Source of the DNA: Ramlibacter sp. Leaf400
GTDB taxonomy: Bacteria; Pseudomonadota; Gammaproteobacteria; Burkholderiales; Burkholderiaceae_C
Assembly (NCBI RefSeq): GCF_001424545.1
Contig: NZ_LMQL01000011.1
Span: 348,593-412,592 of the forward strand
Reading direction: 5' to 3'
Length of the DNA stretch: 64,000 nt
A program made the position numbers and the translations under genes. Under the pieces are notes generated by a model that did no database searches, was not told the DNA's origin, and worked only from the letters and a program-made list of their open reading frames with translations. Below, in pieces: positions 13,793 to 22,845 of this stretch (the stretch's first letter is position 1; each line of letters opens with the position of its first letter).

Positions 13793-13879
13793 CGTCATCC
13801 CCGCGACGGCGGGGATCCAGAGCTTCCCTCCCGCTCGCCAAGTCGGACGCACTGGATTCCCGCCTGCGCGGGAATGACG
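13793..13879. repeat. REP-like palindromic element
   Basis: Two hairpin-forming arms in inverted orientation (CGTCATCCCCGCGACGGCGG... and ...TTCCCGCCTGCGCGGGAATG) flank a ~35-bp spacer. It fills the tpiA/quinone oxidoreductase gap. First of eleven loci of this family in the window. Confidence 0.85.
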
Positions 13880-13904
13880 ATGCGGGGGGCGCTCCACTCT
13901 TCGT

Positions 13905-14891
13905 TCACCAGGTCAGCACGATCTTGCCGATGTGCTGGTTCGATTCCATCAATTCGTGCGCCTGCGCCGCGTCGGCGGCCGCGAAGGTCTTGTGGACCAC
14001 GGGCCGCACCGCCCTGGAGGCCAGCAGCGGCCACACCTTCTCGCGCAGCGAGGCGGCGATGGCCGCCTTGAAGGCCACCGGCCGCGGCCGCAGCGTCGAA
14101 CCGGTGATCACCAGCCGGCGCCGCAGCACCAGGCCGGCGTTGAAGCCGGACTTCACGCCGCCCTGCACCGCGATGATCACCAGCCGGCCGTCCTCGGCCA
14201 GGCACTCGACCTCGCGCGCCACGTAGTCGCCGGCCACCATGTCCAGCACCACGTCCACGCCCTTGCCGCCGGTGAGCTTCTTCGCCTCTTCGGCGAAGTC
14301 GTGGGTGCGGTAGTTGATGGCGTGGTCGGCGCCCAGCTGCAGGCAGGCCGCGCACTTGTCGTCGCTGCCCGCGGTGGCGATCACGCGCGCACCGAAGGCC
14401 TTGCCCAGCTGGATGGCGGTGACGCCGATCCCGCTGGTGCCGCCCTGCACGAGCAGCGTCTCGCCCGGCTGCAGGCGGCCGCGGTCGAACACGTTGCTCC
14501 AGACGGTGAAGAAGGTCTCGGGCAGCGAAGCCGCCTCGACGGCCGACAGCCCCTGCGGCACCGGCAGGCACTGTCCGACCGGCGCGACGCACAGCTGCGC
14601 ATAACCGCCGCCCGCGACCAGCGCGCACACCGACTGACCGACCTGCAGCCCGGCCTGGGCCATGGCCTGCGCATCGCCGGCGACGATCTCGCCCGCGATC
14701 TCCAGGCCCGGAAGGTCCGGCGCACCCGGCGGCGGCGGGTAGTTGCCCGAACGCTGCAGCACGTCGGGCCGGTTGACGCCGCTGGCGGCGACGCGCACCA
14801 GCACCTCGCCCGGCCCCGCGACGGGGTCGGGCCGCTCGCCCAGGCGAAGCACCTCGGGCGCACCAAAACGGGTGATCTCGACCGCTTTCAT
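13905..14891 (-). CDS. NAD(P)H quinone oxidoreductase, PIG3/Qor type (zinc-independent MDR superfamily)
   Basis: Medium-chain dehydrogenase/reductase, 328 aa, expected to reduce quinones or enones with NADPH. N-terminal GroES-like domain (SGVNRPDVLQRSGNYPPPPG is the PIG3-type stretch) and a Rossmann domain with GGTSGIGVTAIQLGKAFGA at ~145-165. No zinc-binding cysteines are evident. Cytosolic. Downstream of pnp on the same strand, 39 nt away, with a GC hairpin between them. Physiological substrate unknown. Confidence 0.88.
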   Translation of the reverse strand: MKAVEITRFGAPEVLRLGERPDPVAGPGEVLVRVAASGVNRPDVLQRSGNYPPPPGAPDLPGLEIAGEIVAGDAQAMAQAGLQVGQSVCALVAGGGYAQLCVAPVGQCLPVPQGLSAVEAASLPETFFTVWSNVFDRGRLQPGETLLVQGGTSGIGVTAIQLGKAFGARVIATAGSDDKCAACLQLGADHAINYRTHDFAEEAKKLTGGKGVDVVLDMVAGDYVAREVECLAEDGRLVIIAVQGGVKSGFNAGLVLRRRLVITGSTLRPRPVAFKAAIAASLREKVWPLLASRAVRPVVHKTFAAADAAQAHELMESNQHIGKIVLTW

Positions 14892-14904
14892 GGCTTGAGC
14901 GTCA

Positions 14905-14924
14905 GGCCCGCCGCAGGGCGGGCC
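14905..14924 (-). terminator. GC hairpin after pnp (attenuator or 3' stabiliser)
   Basis: Perfect 8-bp stem GGCCCGCC/GGCGGGCC with a 4-nt loop directly downstream of the pnp stop. No T-run follows, so full intrinsic termination is doubtful; it may stabilise the pnp 3' end or partly terminate before the quinone oxidoreductase gene. Confidence 0.4.
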
Positions 14925-14930
14925 GGCGCC

Positions 14931-17192
14931 TCACTCCTGCGGGTCCAGCGTGGCCTGGGGCTGGGGATCGCGCGGCGGACGGTCGCCGCCGCCTTCGGGG
15001 CGGTCGCCGCGATCGCCACGATCGCCACGGTGGTCACCGCGCGGCGGGCGGTCGCCACGGTCGCGGCGCTCGCGCGGCGCCTGGTCTTCCATGCCGGCCG
15101 GCCGGTCGAGCAGCGCCTTCATGGACAGCTTGACGCGGCCCTTGTCGTCGGTCTCCAGCACCTTGACGCGCACCACCTGGCCTTCGCTCAGGTAGTCGGT
15201 GACCTTCTCCACGCGCTCGTGGGCGATCTGGCTGATGTGCAGCAGGCCGTCCTTGCCGGGCAGCAGGTTGACCAGCGCGCCGAAGTCCAGCAGCTTGGTG
15301 ATCGGGCCTTCGTAGACCTTGCCGATCTCCACTTCCGCGGTGATCTGCTCGATGCGCTTCTTGGCCTCCTCGGCCTTGGCGGCGTCGGTGGCGGCGATGG
15401 TGATGGTGCCGTCTTCCTCGATGTTGATCTGGCAGCCGGTCTCGTCGGTCAGCGCACGGATCACCGAGCCGCCCTTGCCGATCACGTCGCGGATCTTCTC
15501 GGGGTTGATCTTCATCGTGTACAGCTTCGGGGCGAAGCTGCTGATCTCGGTCTTGGCCTCGCCCATCGCTTCCTGCATCTTGCCCAGGATGTGCATGCGC
15601 GCTTCCTTGGCCTGGGCCAGGGCGACCTGCATGATCTCCTTGGTGATGCCCTGGATCTTGATGTCCATCTGCAGGGCGGTGATGCCGTTGGTCGTGCCGG
15701 CCACCTTGAAGTCCATGTCGCCGAGGTGGTCCTCGTCGCCCAGGATGTCGGTCAGCACCGCGAAGCGGTTGCCTTCCTTGATCAGGCCCATGGCGATGCC
15801 CGCCACGTGCGCCTTCATCGGCACGCCGGCGTCCATCATGGCCAGGCAGCCGCCGCACACGGAGGCCATCGACGAGGAGCCGTTGGACTCGGTGATCTCC
15901 GACACCACGCGGATGGTGTAGGGGAAGTCCTCCTTGCTGGGCAGGCAGGCGATGAGCGCGCGCTTGGCCAGGCGGCCGTGGCCGATCTCGCGGCGCTTGG
16001 TGCTGCCCATGCGGCCGACTTCACCGGTGGCGAAGGGAGGCATGTTGTAGTGGAACAGGAAGCGGTCCTCGAACTCGCCGGCCAGCGCGTCGATGCGCTG
16101 GGCGTCGCGCTCGGTGCCCAGGGTGGTGATCACCAGGGCCTGCGTCTCGCCGCGCGTGAACAGCGCCGAGCCGTGGGTGCGCGGCAGCACGCCGTTGCGG
16201 ATCTCGATCGGGCGCACGGTGCGGGTGTCGCGGCCGTCGATGCGCGGCTCGCCGGCCAGGATCTGGCTGCGGACGATGCGGGCCTCGACGTTGAACAGCA
16301 GCTCGTCGACCTTCACGGCGTCGAAGTCGATGCCCTGCTCCTTCAGCCCGGCGTGCACGGCGGCGTTGGCCTCGCGCAGGGCCTGGGTGCGGGCCTGCTT
16401 GCTGCGGATCTGGTAGGCGGCGCGCAGCTTCTCCTCGGCGATCTGCTCGACGCGGCTGATGAAGCCCTCGTCGCGGGCCGGCGGCTGCCAGTCCCACACC
16501 GGCTTGCCGCCTTCGCGCACCAGCTCGTGGATGGCGTTGATGGCGATGCGGCTCTGCTCGTGGCCGAACACCACGGCGCCCAGCATCACTTCCTCGGGCA
16601 GCTGCTGCGCCTCGGACTCCACCATCAGCACGGCGGCTTCGGTGCCGGCCACCACCAGGTCCAGCTGCGATTCCTTGCGCTGGGTCTGGCCCGGGTTCAG
16701 CACGTATTCACCGTTGACGTAGCCCACGCGCGCGGCGCCCACCGGGCCCGCGAACGGGATGCCGGAGATCGACAGCGCGGCGCTGACCGCGATCAGGGCG
16801 GCGATGTCGGCGTCCACCTCGGGGTTGAGCGACAGCGTGTGGATGACCACGTGCACTTCGTTGAAGAAGCCTTCGGGGAACAGCGGGCGGATCGGGCGGT
16901 CGATCAGGCGGCTGGTCAGGGTCTCCAGTTCGCTGGGCTTGGCTTCGCGCTTGAAGAAGCTGCCGGGGATCTTGCCGGCGGCGTAGGTCTTCTCGATGTA
17001 GTCGACCGTCAGCGGGAAGAAGTCCTGGCCCGGCTTGGCGGTCTTGGACGCGACCACGGTCGCCAGGACCACGGTGTCGTCGATGTTGACCACCACGGCG
17101 CCGCCGGACTGGCGGGCGATCTCGCCGGTTTCCATGGTGACCGTGTGCTGGCCCCACTGGAAGGTCTTGGTGACTTTGTTGAAGATGCTCAT
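14931..17192 (-). CDS. pnp: polyribonucleotide nucleotidyltransferase (PNPase)
   Basis: Phosphorolytic 3'-5' exoribonuclease, core of the degradosome. 753 aa. Two RNase PH domains (residues ~1-230 and ~310-550), KH domain with [20 protein letters not shown] and S1 domain starting [20 protein letters not shown]. The last ~45 residues are a charged Arg/Gly/Asp tail with repeated RGD triplets ([12 protein letters not shown]), longer than the E. coli end. Located after rpsO as in most proteobacteria; the leader between the genes contains a long stem-loop, which suggests autogenous control. Confidence 0.97.
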   Translation of the reverse strand: MSIFNKVTKTFQWGQHTVTMETGEIARQSGGAVVVNIDDTVVLATVVASKTAKPGQDFFPLTVDYIEKTYAAGKIPGSFFKREAKPSELETLTSRLIDRPIRPLFPEGFFNEVHVVIHTLSLNPEVDADIAALIAVSAALSISGIPFAGPVGAARVGYVNGEYVLNPGQTQRKESQLDLVVAGTEAAVLMVESEAQQLPEEVMLGAVVFGHEQSRIAINAIHELVREGGKPVWDWQPPARDEGFISRVEQIAEEKLRAAYQIRSKQARTQALREANAAVHAGLKEQGIDFDAVKVDELLFNVEARIVRSQILAGEPRIDGRDTRTVRPIEIRNGVLPRTHGSALFTRGETQALVITTLGTERDAQRIDALAGEFEDRFLFHYNMPPFATGEVGRMGSTKRREIGHGRLAKRALIACLPSKEDFPYTIRVVSEITESNGSSSMASVCGGCLAMMDAGVPMKAHVAGIAMGLIKEGNRFAVLTDILGDEDHLGDMDFKVAGTTNGITALQMDIKIQGITKEIMQVALAQAKEARMHILGKMQEAMGEAKTEISSFAPKLYTMKINPEKIRDVIGKGGSVIRALTDETGCQINIEEDGTITIAATDAAKAEEAKKRIEQITAEVEIGKVYEGPITKLLDFGALVNLLPGKDGLLHISQIAHERVEKVTDYLSEGQVVRVKVLETDDKGRVKLSMKALLDRPAGMEDQAPRERRDRGDRPPRGDHRGDRGDRGDRPEGGGDRPPRDPQPQATLDPQE

Positions 17193-17236
17193 TGCGTTGT
17201 CTCTCAGGTAGGTGGAGCCCGCCGCGAACGCGATGC

Positions 17237-17335
17237 CATTCCTGAGGGACTAGGGGCTGGGGCCTAGGGGCTAGGGGAATACCGATCCGGTTGACCCCTA
17301 GTCCCTAGCCCCTAGTCCCTAGCCCCTGAGGAATG
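17237..17335 (-). promoter_or_regulatory. Long CTAG-rich stem-loop in the rpsO-pnp leader
   Basis: Two 41-nt arms (17237-17277 and 17295-17335) pair at 35 of 41 positions around a 17-nt loop. Each arm is built from CTAGGGGCTAGGG-like units; seven CTAG tetranucleotides occur in 99 bp. It lies 44-143 nt upstream of the pnp ATG on the pnp strand. In E. coli, an RNase III-cut leader hairpin lets PNPase repress its own synthesis; this stem occupies the equivalent place, but the function here is inferred. Confidence 0.6.
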
Positions 17336-17429
17336 ACACAGCGCGCATTCGTGTCGCAGCTCCGATGTGCAAAGCGCCTGAGCCAGCGTCAGCCAACCCA
17401 GGCGCTCTTGCGGATTCGTCGAGGCCCGC

Positions 17430-17693
17430 TTACTTGCGCAGGCCCAGCTTGCCGATCAGCGCCGTGTAGCGCTCGGCATCGTTGTCCTTCAGGTACGCCA
17501 GCAGGCTCTTGCGGCGGTTCACCATGCGCAGCAGTCCGCGGCGGCCGTGGTGGTCCTTGGCGTGGGTCTTGAAGTGGGGCGTCAGCTCGTTGATCCGGGC
17601 GGTCAGCAGGGCGACCTGGACTTCGGGGCTGCCGGTGTCGTTGGTGCCGCGCGAGTGCGCAGCGACGATCTCGGCCTTGTTGATGGCGGACAT
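17430..17693 (-). CDS. rpsO: 30S ribosomal protein S15
   Basis: Primary 16S rRNA-binding protein of the small-subunit central domain. 87 aa, usual length. [20 protein letters not shown] and [20 protein letters not shown] are the two conserved RNA-contacting segments. ATG at 17693 with AAGGAA upstream. Followed by pnp on the same strand. Confidence 0.98.
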   Translation of the reverse strand: MSAINKAEIVAAHSRGTNDTGSPEVQVALLTARINELTPHFKTHAKDHHGRRGLLRMVNRRKSLLAYLKDNDAERYTALIGKLGLRK

Positions 17694-17785
17694 CTTGGTT
17701 TCCTTGAAACAGGGGGTTTGACTTGCGTTGGGGCTGGAAGGGCTCCAACGTGCTGATCCGCACCGGCAAGGTGCAGAACCCGAGG

Positions 17786-17791
17786 ATTATA
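17786..17791 (-). promoter_or_regulatory. Probable rpsO promoter -10 element
   Basis: A perfect TATAAT on the minus strand, ~93 nt upstream of the rpsO start, in the context CCGCTATAATCC. The -35 region at 17-nt spacing (CCAAGA) is weak. The gap also carries no other candidate for the rpsO-pnp operon. Confidence 0.5.
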
Positions 17792-17864
17792 GCGGAAGGG
17801 GTCGGGTGTCTTGGTCCCTCCCCGGGCTGAGCAGCGGACGGTGCTTGTTCGAGCCGTGCGCCCG

Positions 17865-18110
17865 CGCGGCAGGCGGTGCCTGGCCCGGGCTCATGGTGGG
17901 CCGGTTGCTCGCTGCACTCGCAACTCGCAGGGCATTCCGCGGCCCGGCCTGCGCGGCAGAACTCACTGCGCGCTGCTGCGCAGCGCTCCGTTCAGACAGC
18001 TGCCGCGAGTCAGAGGTTGACATCAAGCTCGCCTGACGGCTCGCAACGGCCGGGCCGCGGAAAGCCCGGCTCGGCCCACAAATCGCCCGGGCCAGGCACC
18101 GCCTGTCGCG
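17865..18110 (+). repeat. Inverted-repeat element, copy 1 (246 bp, MITE-like)
   Basis: Bounded by 26-bp terminal inverted repeats (17865-17890 and 18085-18110, one mismatch). Inside the ends lie a second inverted pair (TTCCGCGGCCCGGCC and its complement) and a core reading GCGCTCCGTTCAGACAGCTG followed by CCGCGAGTCAGAGGTTG. The same sequence, with an extra 99 bp, recurs at 49925-50270, and a diverged inverted relative lies at 18359-18630. No transposase frame inside. Confidence 0.8.
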
Positions 18111-18188
18111 TGGGAACGGTGTGCGGGTGCGGGGGCGGGCAGGAAGCCCTCGCCGCTCCGCCGCCGCCACTCGAATTTTTTCTTGCCA

Positions 18189-18326
18189 CCGTCATTCCCG
18201 CGGAGGCGGGAATCCAGGGCTTCCGCCTTCAACCCGCATCCGGAGGCGCGCTGCGCTGGATTCCCGCCTTCGCGGGAATGACGGACAAGGGGAGCGGGAA
18301 TGACGGACAGGGGAGCGGGGATGACG
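18189..18326. repeat. REP-like palindromic element with extra half-units
   Basis: Complete two-armed element 18189-18284 (left arm GTCATTCCCGCGGAGGCGGG, right arm TTCCCGCCTTCGCGGGAATG), followed by two decayed right half-arms ending near 18299-18305 and 18320-18326. Confidence 0.85.
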
Positions 18327-18358
18327 ATCGCCCTGCCAACGAACCGCCTCCGCCTCCA

Positions 18359-18630
18359 GCGGCAGGGGGTCCCCGGCGGGGGGCGATTTCTGTGCCGAGC
18401 GTCGCGCAGTGGTGCGGGCCCTGCGAGCCCGCGGCAAGCGGGCGCAGCTCGCAGCTCGACATGAACCTCCATCTCGCGGCAACTGTCTGAACGGAGCGGT
18501 GCGAAGCAGCGCGCAGTGAGTTTTGCCGCGCGGGCCCGCACCACGGAAGGCGACGCGCGCAGCACTGCGAGCGCCAGCGAAGCAGGCGGAGAGGCACAGC
18601 ATGAGCCCCCCGCCGGGGACCCCCTGCCGC
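18359..18630 (-). repeat. Inverted-repeat element, diverged copy 3 (272 bp, opposite orientation)
   Basis: Perfect 26-bp terminal inverted repeats (18359-18384 and 18605-18630). Their sequence differs from that of copies 1 and 2 at several sites, yet both ends changed together so pairing is kept. The core is homologous on the minus strand (TCTGAACGGAGCG on plus). Ends next to the aminotransferase 3' end. Confidence 0.75.
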
Positions 18631-18678
18631 AGGCCACGAACGCCAATGCGCCGTGCCCACCTGCAGACCGACGCCCGG

Positions 18679-19836
18679 TCAGCGCCCCTTCAACCACCCC
18701 TCCAACCTCTCCACCCCCCGCCCCAACCGCCCCACGTCCTTCGACGCAAAGCACCATCGCAACCACCCCTGCGCCTCCGGCGCAAACGCATTCCCCGGCG
18801 CGATCCCCAGCCCCGCCTCCGCCACCAGCCGCTTGGCCAGCTCCAGCGAATCGCCGAACCCGTCGAGCTTGAAGAAGGCGTACATCCCACCGGACGGGCG
18901 GGCCAGCTTCACCCGCGGCAGCGCCTGCAGCCGCGGCACCAGCGTGTCGCGGCACTGCTTGAGGTGCGCCACCACCCGCGGCGTGACCTCGTCCGTGCGC
19001 TGCACCGCCGCCAGCGCCGCCCGCTGCGTGAACACGCTGGCGCAGGAGGTGTTGAACTCGATGAGCTTGCCCATCGGGTGCGTCATGGCGGCCGGCATCA
19101 CCAGCCAGCCCAGGCGCCAGCCGGTCATCAGGAAGCTCTTGGAAAAGCTGTGCGCCACCACCAGCCGGTCGTCCGGCGTGGCGACATCCAGGAAGCTGGG
19201 CGCGCAGCCGGTGGGCGTGGGCTCGTAGTACAGCCGCTCGTACACCTCGTCGGCCAGGATCCAGGTGCCCGTGCGGCGGCAGTGGTCCAGGATGGCCTGC
19301 TGCTCTTCGCGCGACAGCGTCCAGCCGGTCGGGTTGTTCGGCGCATTGACGATCAACAGCTTGGTCCCGGGCCGCACCGCGTCCAGCAGCTCGGCCAGGT
19401 CCAGCTTCCAGGCGCCCGCCTCGGGCTTGAGCGACACCCGGCGCAGCTTGCCGCCCAGGATCAGCGGCTGGGCCGTGAGGTTGGGCCAGACCGGCGTGAC
19501 GGCGACCACGTCGTCGCCGTCGTCCACCAGCATCTGCACGGCCAGCATCAGCGCGTTGACGCCGCCCGACGTGATGGCGATGCGCTCGGCACCCACCTTG
19601 CCGTGCAGGCGCGAGGTGTACGCCGCCACCGCCTCGCGCAGCTCGGGCAGGCCGAGGTTGTGCGCGTAGAAGGTCTCGCCCTGGCGGATCGACTCGATCG
19701 CGGCCTCGCGGATGAAGTCCGGCGTGACCTCGTCGCTCTCGCCGAACCAGAAGGCCAGCACGTCGCAGCGGCCCATGCCGGCATTGGCGACCTCGCGGAT
19801 CTTGGATTCCTCGAGGTTCAGGATGGCTTGTCGCAT
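18679..19836 (-). CDS. Pyridoxal-phosphate aminotransferase, class I/II
   Basis: Aspartate-aminotransferase-fold enzyme, 385 aa, substrate unknown. The PLP lysine lies in AHSFSKSFLMTGWRLGW, the ring-stacking aspartate in WILADEVYERLYY, and the NAPNNPTGW loop binds the cofactor Asn; the C-terminal WLRWCFAS arginine would bind the substrate carboxylate. Cytosolic. Its stop is followed by the repeat region; it starts 10 nt after the upstream binding-protein gene and probably forms an operon with it, hinting at amino-acid uptake and transamination. Confidence 0.88.
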   Translation of the reverse strand: MRQAILNLEESKIREVANAGMGRCDVLAFWFGESDEVTPDFIREAAIESIRQGETFYAHNLGLPELREAVAAYTSRLHGKVGAERIAITSGGVNALMLAVQMLVDDGDDVVAVTPVWPNLTAQPLILGGKLRRVSLKPEAGAWKLDLAELLDAVRPGTKLLIVNAPNNPTGWTLSREEQQAILDHCRRTGTWILADEVYERLYYEPTPTGCAPSFLDVATPDDRLVVAHSFSKSFLMTGWRLGWLVMPAAMTHPMGKLIEFNTSCASVFTQRAALAAVQRTDEVTPRVVAHLKQCRDTLVPRLQALPRVKLARPSGGMYAFFKLDGFGDSLELAKRLVAEAGLGIAPGNAFAPEAQGWLRWCFASKDVGRLGRGVERLEGWLKGR

Positions 19837-19846
19837 GGCCGGTCCT

Positions 19847-21118
19847 TCAGGAAAAGCGCTGCATCTTGCAGGAGGTGGGCAGCTCGGCCTTCTCGGGCGC
19901 GATCACGCGCACCACGCGGAAGCCGTAGCCCGAGCCCTCGACGTCGAACTTCACGCCCGGCGCGCCCTGCCTGTCCATCACGCCCACCACCAGCGTCTGC
20001 TGGAACTGGTGGTCGGCCGCGCGCATGCGGCCGGACTGGCCCGACAGGCTGACGCTGGCGCGCTCCAGCGCGTTCGCCACCGGCACCGCGGCCACGCTGG
20101 CCGCGCGCTCGATCGACTGCGCCAGCGCCTCCACCAGCAATTGCATGCGCATGTGCACGTAGTCGTCCTGCGGCCGCGGGAAGCGTTGCCGGAACGACTG
20201 GTAGAAGGCCTCGCTGGGGGCCGTCGGCACGTTGGGCAGCCAGTCGGCGACCGCCACCACTCGGCCCAGGCCCGCCTCGCCGATGGCCGCGGGCGCGCCC
20301 AGTGCGTTGCCGTAGAAGGTGTAGAACTTGCCCTCGAAGCCGACTTCGCGCGCGGCCTTGACCATCAGCGTGAGGTCGTTGCCCCAGTTGCCCGTGATCA
20401 CCGCGTCGGCGCCGCTGGCCTTGATCTTGCCGGCGTACGGCAGGAAGTCCTTCACCCGGCCCAGCGGATGCAGCTCGTCGCCCACGATCTGCACGTCGGG
20501 CCGCTGCGCGCCCAGCTGCCGGCGCGCCTCGCGCAGCACCGACTGGCCGAAGCTGTAGTCCTGGCCGATGAGGTAGGCGTTGCGCACCGACTTGTCGGGG
20601 CCCAGCACTTCCATCAGCGCCGCCATCCGCATGTCGGCGTGGGCGTCGAAGCGGAAGTGCCAGAAGCTGCAGCGCTCGTTGGTCAGCGCCGGATCGACCG
20701 CCGAGTAGTTGAGGTACAGCACGCGCTTGTCGGGCTCGCGCTCGTTGTGCTTGTTGATGGCGTCCAGCAGCGCCGCGGCCACCGCGGACGAGTTGCCCTG
20801 CAGGATGAACCGCGCGCCGTCGTCGATGGCCGAGCGCAGCATCGAGATCGCCTCCTCGGCCTGGCCCTTGCTGTCGTAGCGCTCCAGCATCAGCGGCCGC
20901 GCGCCGCCCGGCAGCTTGACGCCGCCGCGCTGGTTGACCCGCTCCACCGCCCACAGCAGGTTGCGGAACACCGCCTCGCCGGTGTTGGCGAACGCCCCGG
21001 ACAGCGCCTCGATCAGGGCCAGCTTGACCGGAGCCCCGGTCGCCTGCGCCTGCGCGAGGGCGGGAACAAATAGCGTTGCGGCCAGGGATTTCAAGACCCG
21101 CCTGCGTTCGTTTTTCAA
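19847..21118 (-). CDS. Periplasmic substrate-binding protein of a branched-chain-amino-acid-type ABC system
   Basis: Type I periplasmic binding protein (LivJ-like superfamily), 423 aa. I choose TTG 21118 because AGGAG lies 7 nt upstream and it yields a clean signal peptide (KNERRRVLKSLAATLFVPALAQAQA). Mature region starts PVKLALIEALSGAFANTGE, typical of the family. No permease or ATPase genes are adjacent, so the partner transporter is elsewhere or it is an orphan sensor. Divergent from the hsp20 gene. Confidence 0.8.
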   Translation of the reverse strand: MKNERRRVLKSLAATLFVPALAQAQATGAPVKLALIEALSGAFANTGEAVFRNLLWAVERVNQRGGVKLPGGARPLMLERYDSKGQAEEAISMLRSAIDDGARFILQGNSSAVAAALLDAINKHNEREPDKRVLYLNYSAVDPALTNERCSFWHFRFDAHADMRMAALMEVLGPDKSVRNAYLIGQDYSFGQSVLREARRQLGAQRPDVQIVGDELHPLGRVKDFLPYAGKIKASGADAVITGNWGNDLTLMVKAAREVGFEGKFYTFYGNALGAPAAIGEAGLGRVVAVADWLPNVPTAPSEAFYQSFRQRFPRPQDDYVHMRMQLLVEALAQSIERAASVAAVPVANALERASVSLSGQSGRMRAADHQFQQTLVVGVMDRQGAPGVKFDVEGSGYGFRVVRVIAPEKAELPTSCKMQRFS

Positions 21119-21208
21119 CCCCGATCTCCTCTTGAAAAAACTGCGCCGCGTGCACACGTTGGATGCAAGCGGCGCATGGAAGCCGCGCAGTTTAAAAGGA
21201 GTTCCACC

Positions 21209-21592
21209 ATGTTCTTCGCACCCGTCGTCCGCACCCGCGCCACCGTGCCGGCCCACCGCTCGTTCGACCGCAGCTTCGAGCGCTTCGTCAACGACGCCTT
21301 CTTCGGCGCCGGCGCCCGCAAGGGCTTCCAGCTGGACCAGGACGACAAGGCCTGGACCGTCACGCTGGACCTGCCCGGCATCGCCCGTGAAGACCTGTCG
21401 ATCAACATCGAAGGCGCCATCGTGCGCATCGAGACCAAGGCCGAAGCCCGGCGCCAGTACAAGGCCGCCTACGAGCTGCCGCAGGAGATCGACGTCGACG
21501 CCACCACCGCCAAGCTCGAGAACGGCGTGCTGACGCTCACGCTGGCCAAGAAGCAGCCGGTGAGCAACGCGCGGCAGATCGAGGTCAAGTAA
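21209..21592 (+). CDS. Small heat-shock protein, Hsp20/alpha-crystallin family
   Basis: ATP-independent holdase chaperone, 127 aa from ATG 21209, preceded by AAAAGGAG at 8 nt. An earlier in-frame ATG (21176) lacks a ribosome site. Alpha-crystallin domain ~30-120: DDKAWTVTLDLPGIAREDLS and the C-terminal LENGVLTLTLAKKQ (A-x-x-x-N-GVL motif). Short N-terminal arm. The upstream divergent gap has CTTGAAAA resembling a sigma-32 -35 box, but no convincing -10. Confidence 0.92.
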   Translation: MFFAPVVRTRATVPAHRSFDRSFERFVNDAFFGAGARKGFQLDQDDKAWTVTLDLPGIAREDLSINIEGAIVRIETKAEARRQYKAAYELPQEIDVDATTAKLENGVLTLTLAKKQPVSNARQIEVK

Positions 21593-21598
21593 ACCTCC

Positions 21599-21742
21599 CG
21601 TCTCGCGGAGGCGGGAATCCCACTCCGTCATTCCCGCGGAGGCGGGAATCCCACTCCGTCATTCCCGCGGAGGCGGGAATCCAGTGCGTCCGCTTTCGCG
21701 GACTGCCGGAAGCACTGGGTCCCCGCCTTCGCGGGGATGACG
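21599..21742. repeat. REP-like element with tandem left arms
   Basis: Two full 31-bp left-arm units (CGTCATTCCCGCGGAGGCGG...) and a truncated one in tandem, then a complete left arm, spacer and right arm (...CCCCGCCTTCGCGGGGATGA). Separates the convergent hsp20 and tsaD genes and may serve as a shared 3'-end structure. Confidence 0.85.
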
Positions 21743-21744
21743 AG

Positions 21745-22785
21745 TCAGCGGCGAGCGCTCAGCTCGTGCAGAGGCCAGCGCGGTTTGACGTCGAAGGCGT
21801 AGGACCGGCTGGCCTTTTCCACGTCCGCCCCCAACCGCATCGCCGCCGCCATCGCGATCATCGCGCCGTTGTCCGTGCACAGCTCCAGCTCCGGGTAGTG
21901 CACCCGCACCCCCCGTTTCGCGCACGCCTGGTCCAGCTGCTCGCGCAGCAGCCGGTTGGCGCCCACGCCGCCTGCCACCACCAGGCGCTTGAGCCCTGAC
22001 GCCTTCAAGGCGGCCAGCGACTTCTTCAGCAGCACCTCCACGATCGCCGCTTCGGTCGAAGCGGCCAGGTCCGCCTTGCGGGCCCCCAGTCCGTCGCCCA
22101 GCTTGCGCGCCTGCGTGAGCACCGCCGTCTTCAACCCCGCGAACGAGAAGTCCAGGTCGCCGCTGTGCAGCAGCGGCCGCGGCAGCGCGAAGGCCTTGGG
22201 GTCGCCCTGCTGCGCGAGCCGCGACAGCGCCGGCCCGCCCGGGTAGCCCAGGCCCATCAGCTTGGCGCTCTTGTCGAAGGCCTCGCCGGCGGCGTCGTCG
22301 ATGGTCTCGCCCAGGAGCTCGTAGTCGCCGACCCCCTCCACCCGCATCAGCTGCGTGTGGCCGCCCGAGACCAGCAGCGCCACGAACGGGAATTCCGGCG
22401 GATCCGCGCTCAGGAAGGGCGACAGCAGGTGGCCTTCCAGGTGGTGCACGCCCAGCACCGGCTTGCCCAACGCCGCCCCCAGCGCGCACGCGACGCCCGC
22501 ACCCACCAGCAGCGCGCCGGCCAGGCCGGGGCCGCGCGTGTAGGCCACGGTTTCGATGTCCTGCAGCGTGCGGCCGGCCTGCTGCAGCACTTCGTGCGTG
22601 AGCGGCAGCACGCGCCGGATGTGGTCGCGGCTGGCCAGCTCCGGCACCACGCCGCCGTAGGCCTCGTGCATGCGCACCTGGCTGTGCAGGGCGTGGCCCA
22701 GCAGTCGCGGCACGCCCGGCCCGCCGGCGTCGACCAGTGCGACACCGGTCTCGTCGCACGAAGATTCGATCCCCAGCACCAGCAT
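21745..22785 (-). CDS. tsaD: tRNA N6-adenosine threonylcarbamoyltransferase TsaD
   Basis: Transfers threonylcarbamoyl to A37 of ANN-decoding tRNAs together with TsaB/TsaE. 346 aa. N terminus [19 protein letters not shown] (ASKHA ATP-binding fold), metal-binding HHLEGH, and [14 protein letters not shown]. Start ATG 22785; the longer upstream frame overlaps nasR and was rejected. Divergent from nasR across 60 bp. Essential gene in most bacteria. Confidence 0.97.
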   Translation of the reverse strand: MLVLGIESSCDETGVALVDAGGPGVPRLLGHALHSQVRMHEAYGGVVPELASRDHIRRVLPLTHEVLQQAGRTLQDIETVAYTRGPGLAGALLVGAGVACALGAALGKPVLGVHHLEGHLLSPFLSADPPEFPFVALLVSGGHTQLMRVEGVGDYELLGETIDDAAGEAFDKSAKLMGLGYPGGPALSRLAQQGDPKAFALPRPLLHSGDLDFSFAGLKTAVLTQARKLGDGLGARKADLAASTEAAIVEVLLKKSLAALKASGLKRLVVAGGVGANRLLREQLDQACAKRGVRVHYPELELCTDNGAMIAMAAAMRLGADVEKASRSYAFDVKPRWPLHELSARR

Positions 22786-22845
22786 CGCTCGAGTGTACCG
22801 AGCGCGTGCGCGCGGCTCGGCACGGGAGTTGCAGGGCTTGCCGCG

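Larger units (their letters stand above)
17793..18678. other. Gene-free, repeat-filled interval between rpsO and the aminotransferase gene
   Basis: Nearly 900 bp without a credible gene. It contains two members of an inverted-repeat element family (17865-18110 and 18359-18630) and a REP-like cluster (18189-18326). The reading frames that cross it are read-throughs of repeat sequence, and homologous frames recur in the copy near 50 kb, so they should not be annotated as proteins. Confidence 0.75.

Noticed and set aside
13932..17267. 1111-codon open frame on the plus strand antisense to the quinone oxidoreductase and pnp genes
   Set aside because: High GC keeps antisense frames open. Its translation is a His/Gln/Arg/Asp-rich low-complexity chain, and the minus strand carries clearly conserved pnp.
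17876..18490. Possible small proteins in the 17.8-18.6 kb interval, with homologous frames at 50 kb
   Set aside because: The similarity comes from the DNA repeat element; frames run through inverted repeats and REP arms and lack ribosome sites.
21119..21208. Sigma-32 promoter for the hsp20 gene (CTTGAAAA)
   Set aside because: No CCCCAT-like -10 at 13-15 nt; kept only as a remark.
21599..21692. Tandem 31-bp repeats that might suggest a CRISPR array
   Set aside because: Units are directly adjacent with no unique spacers and match the REP left arm found at other loci.
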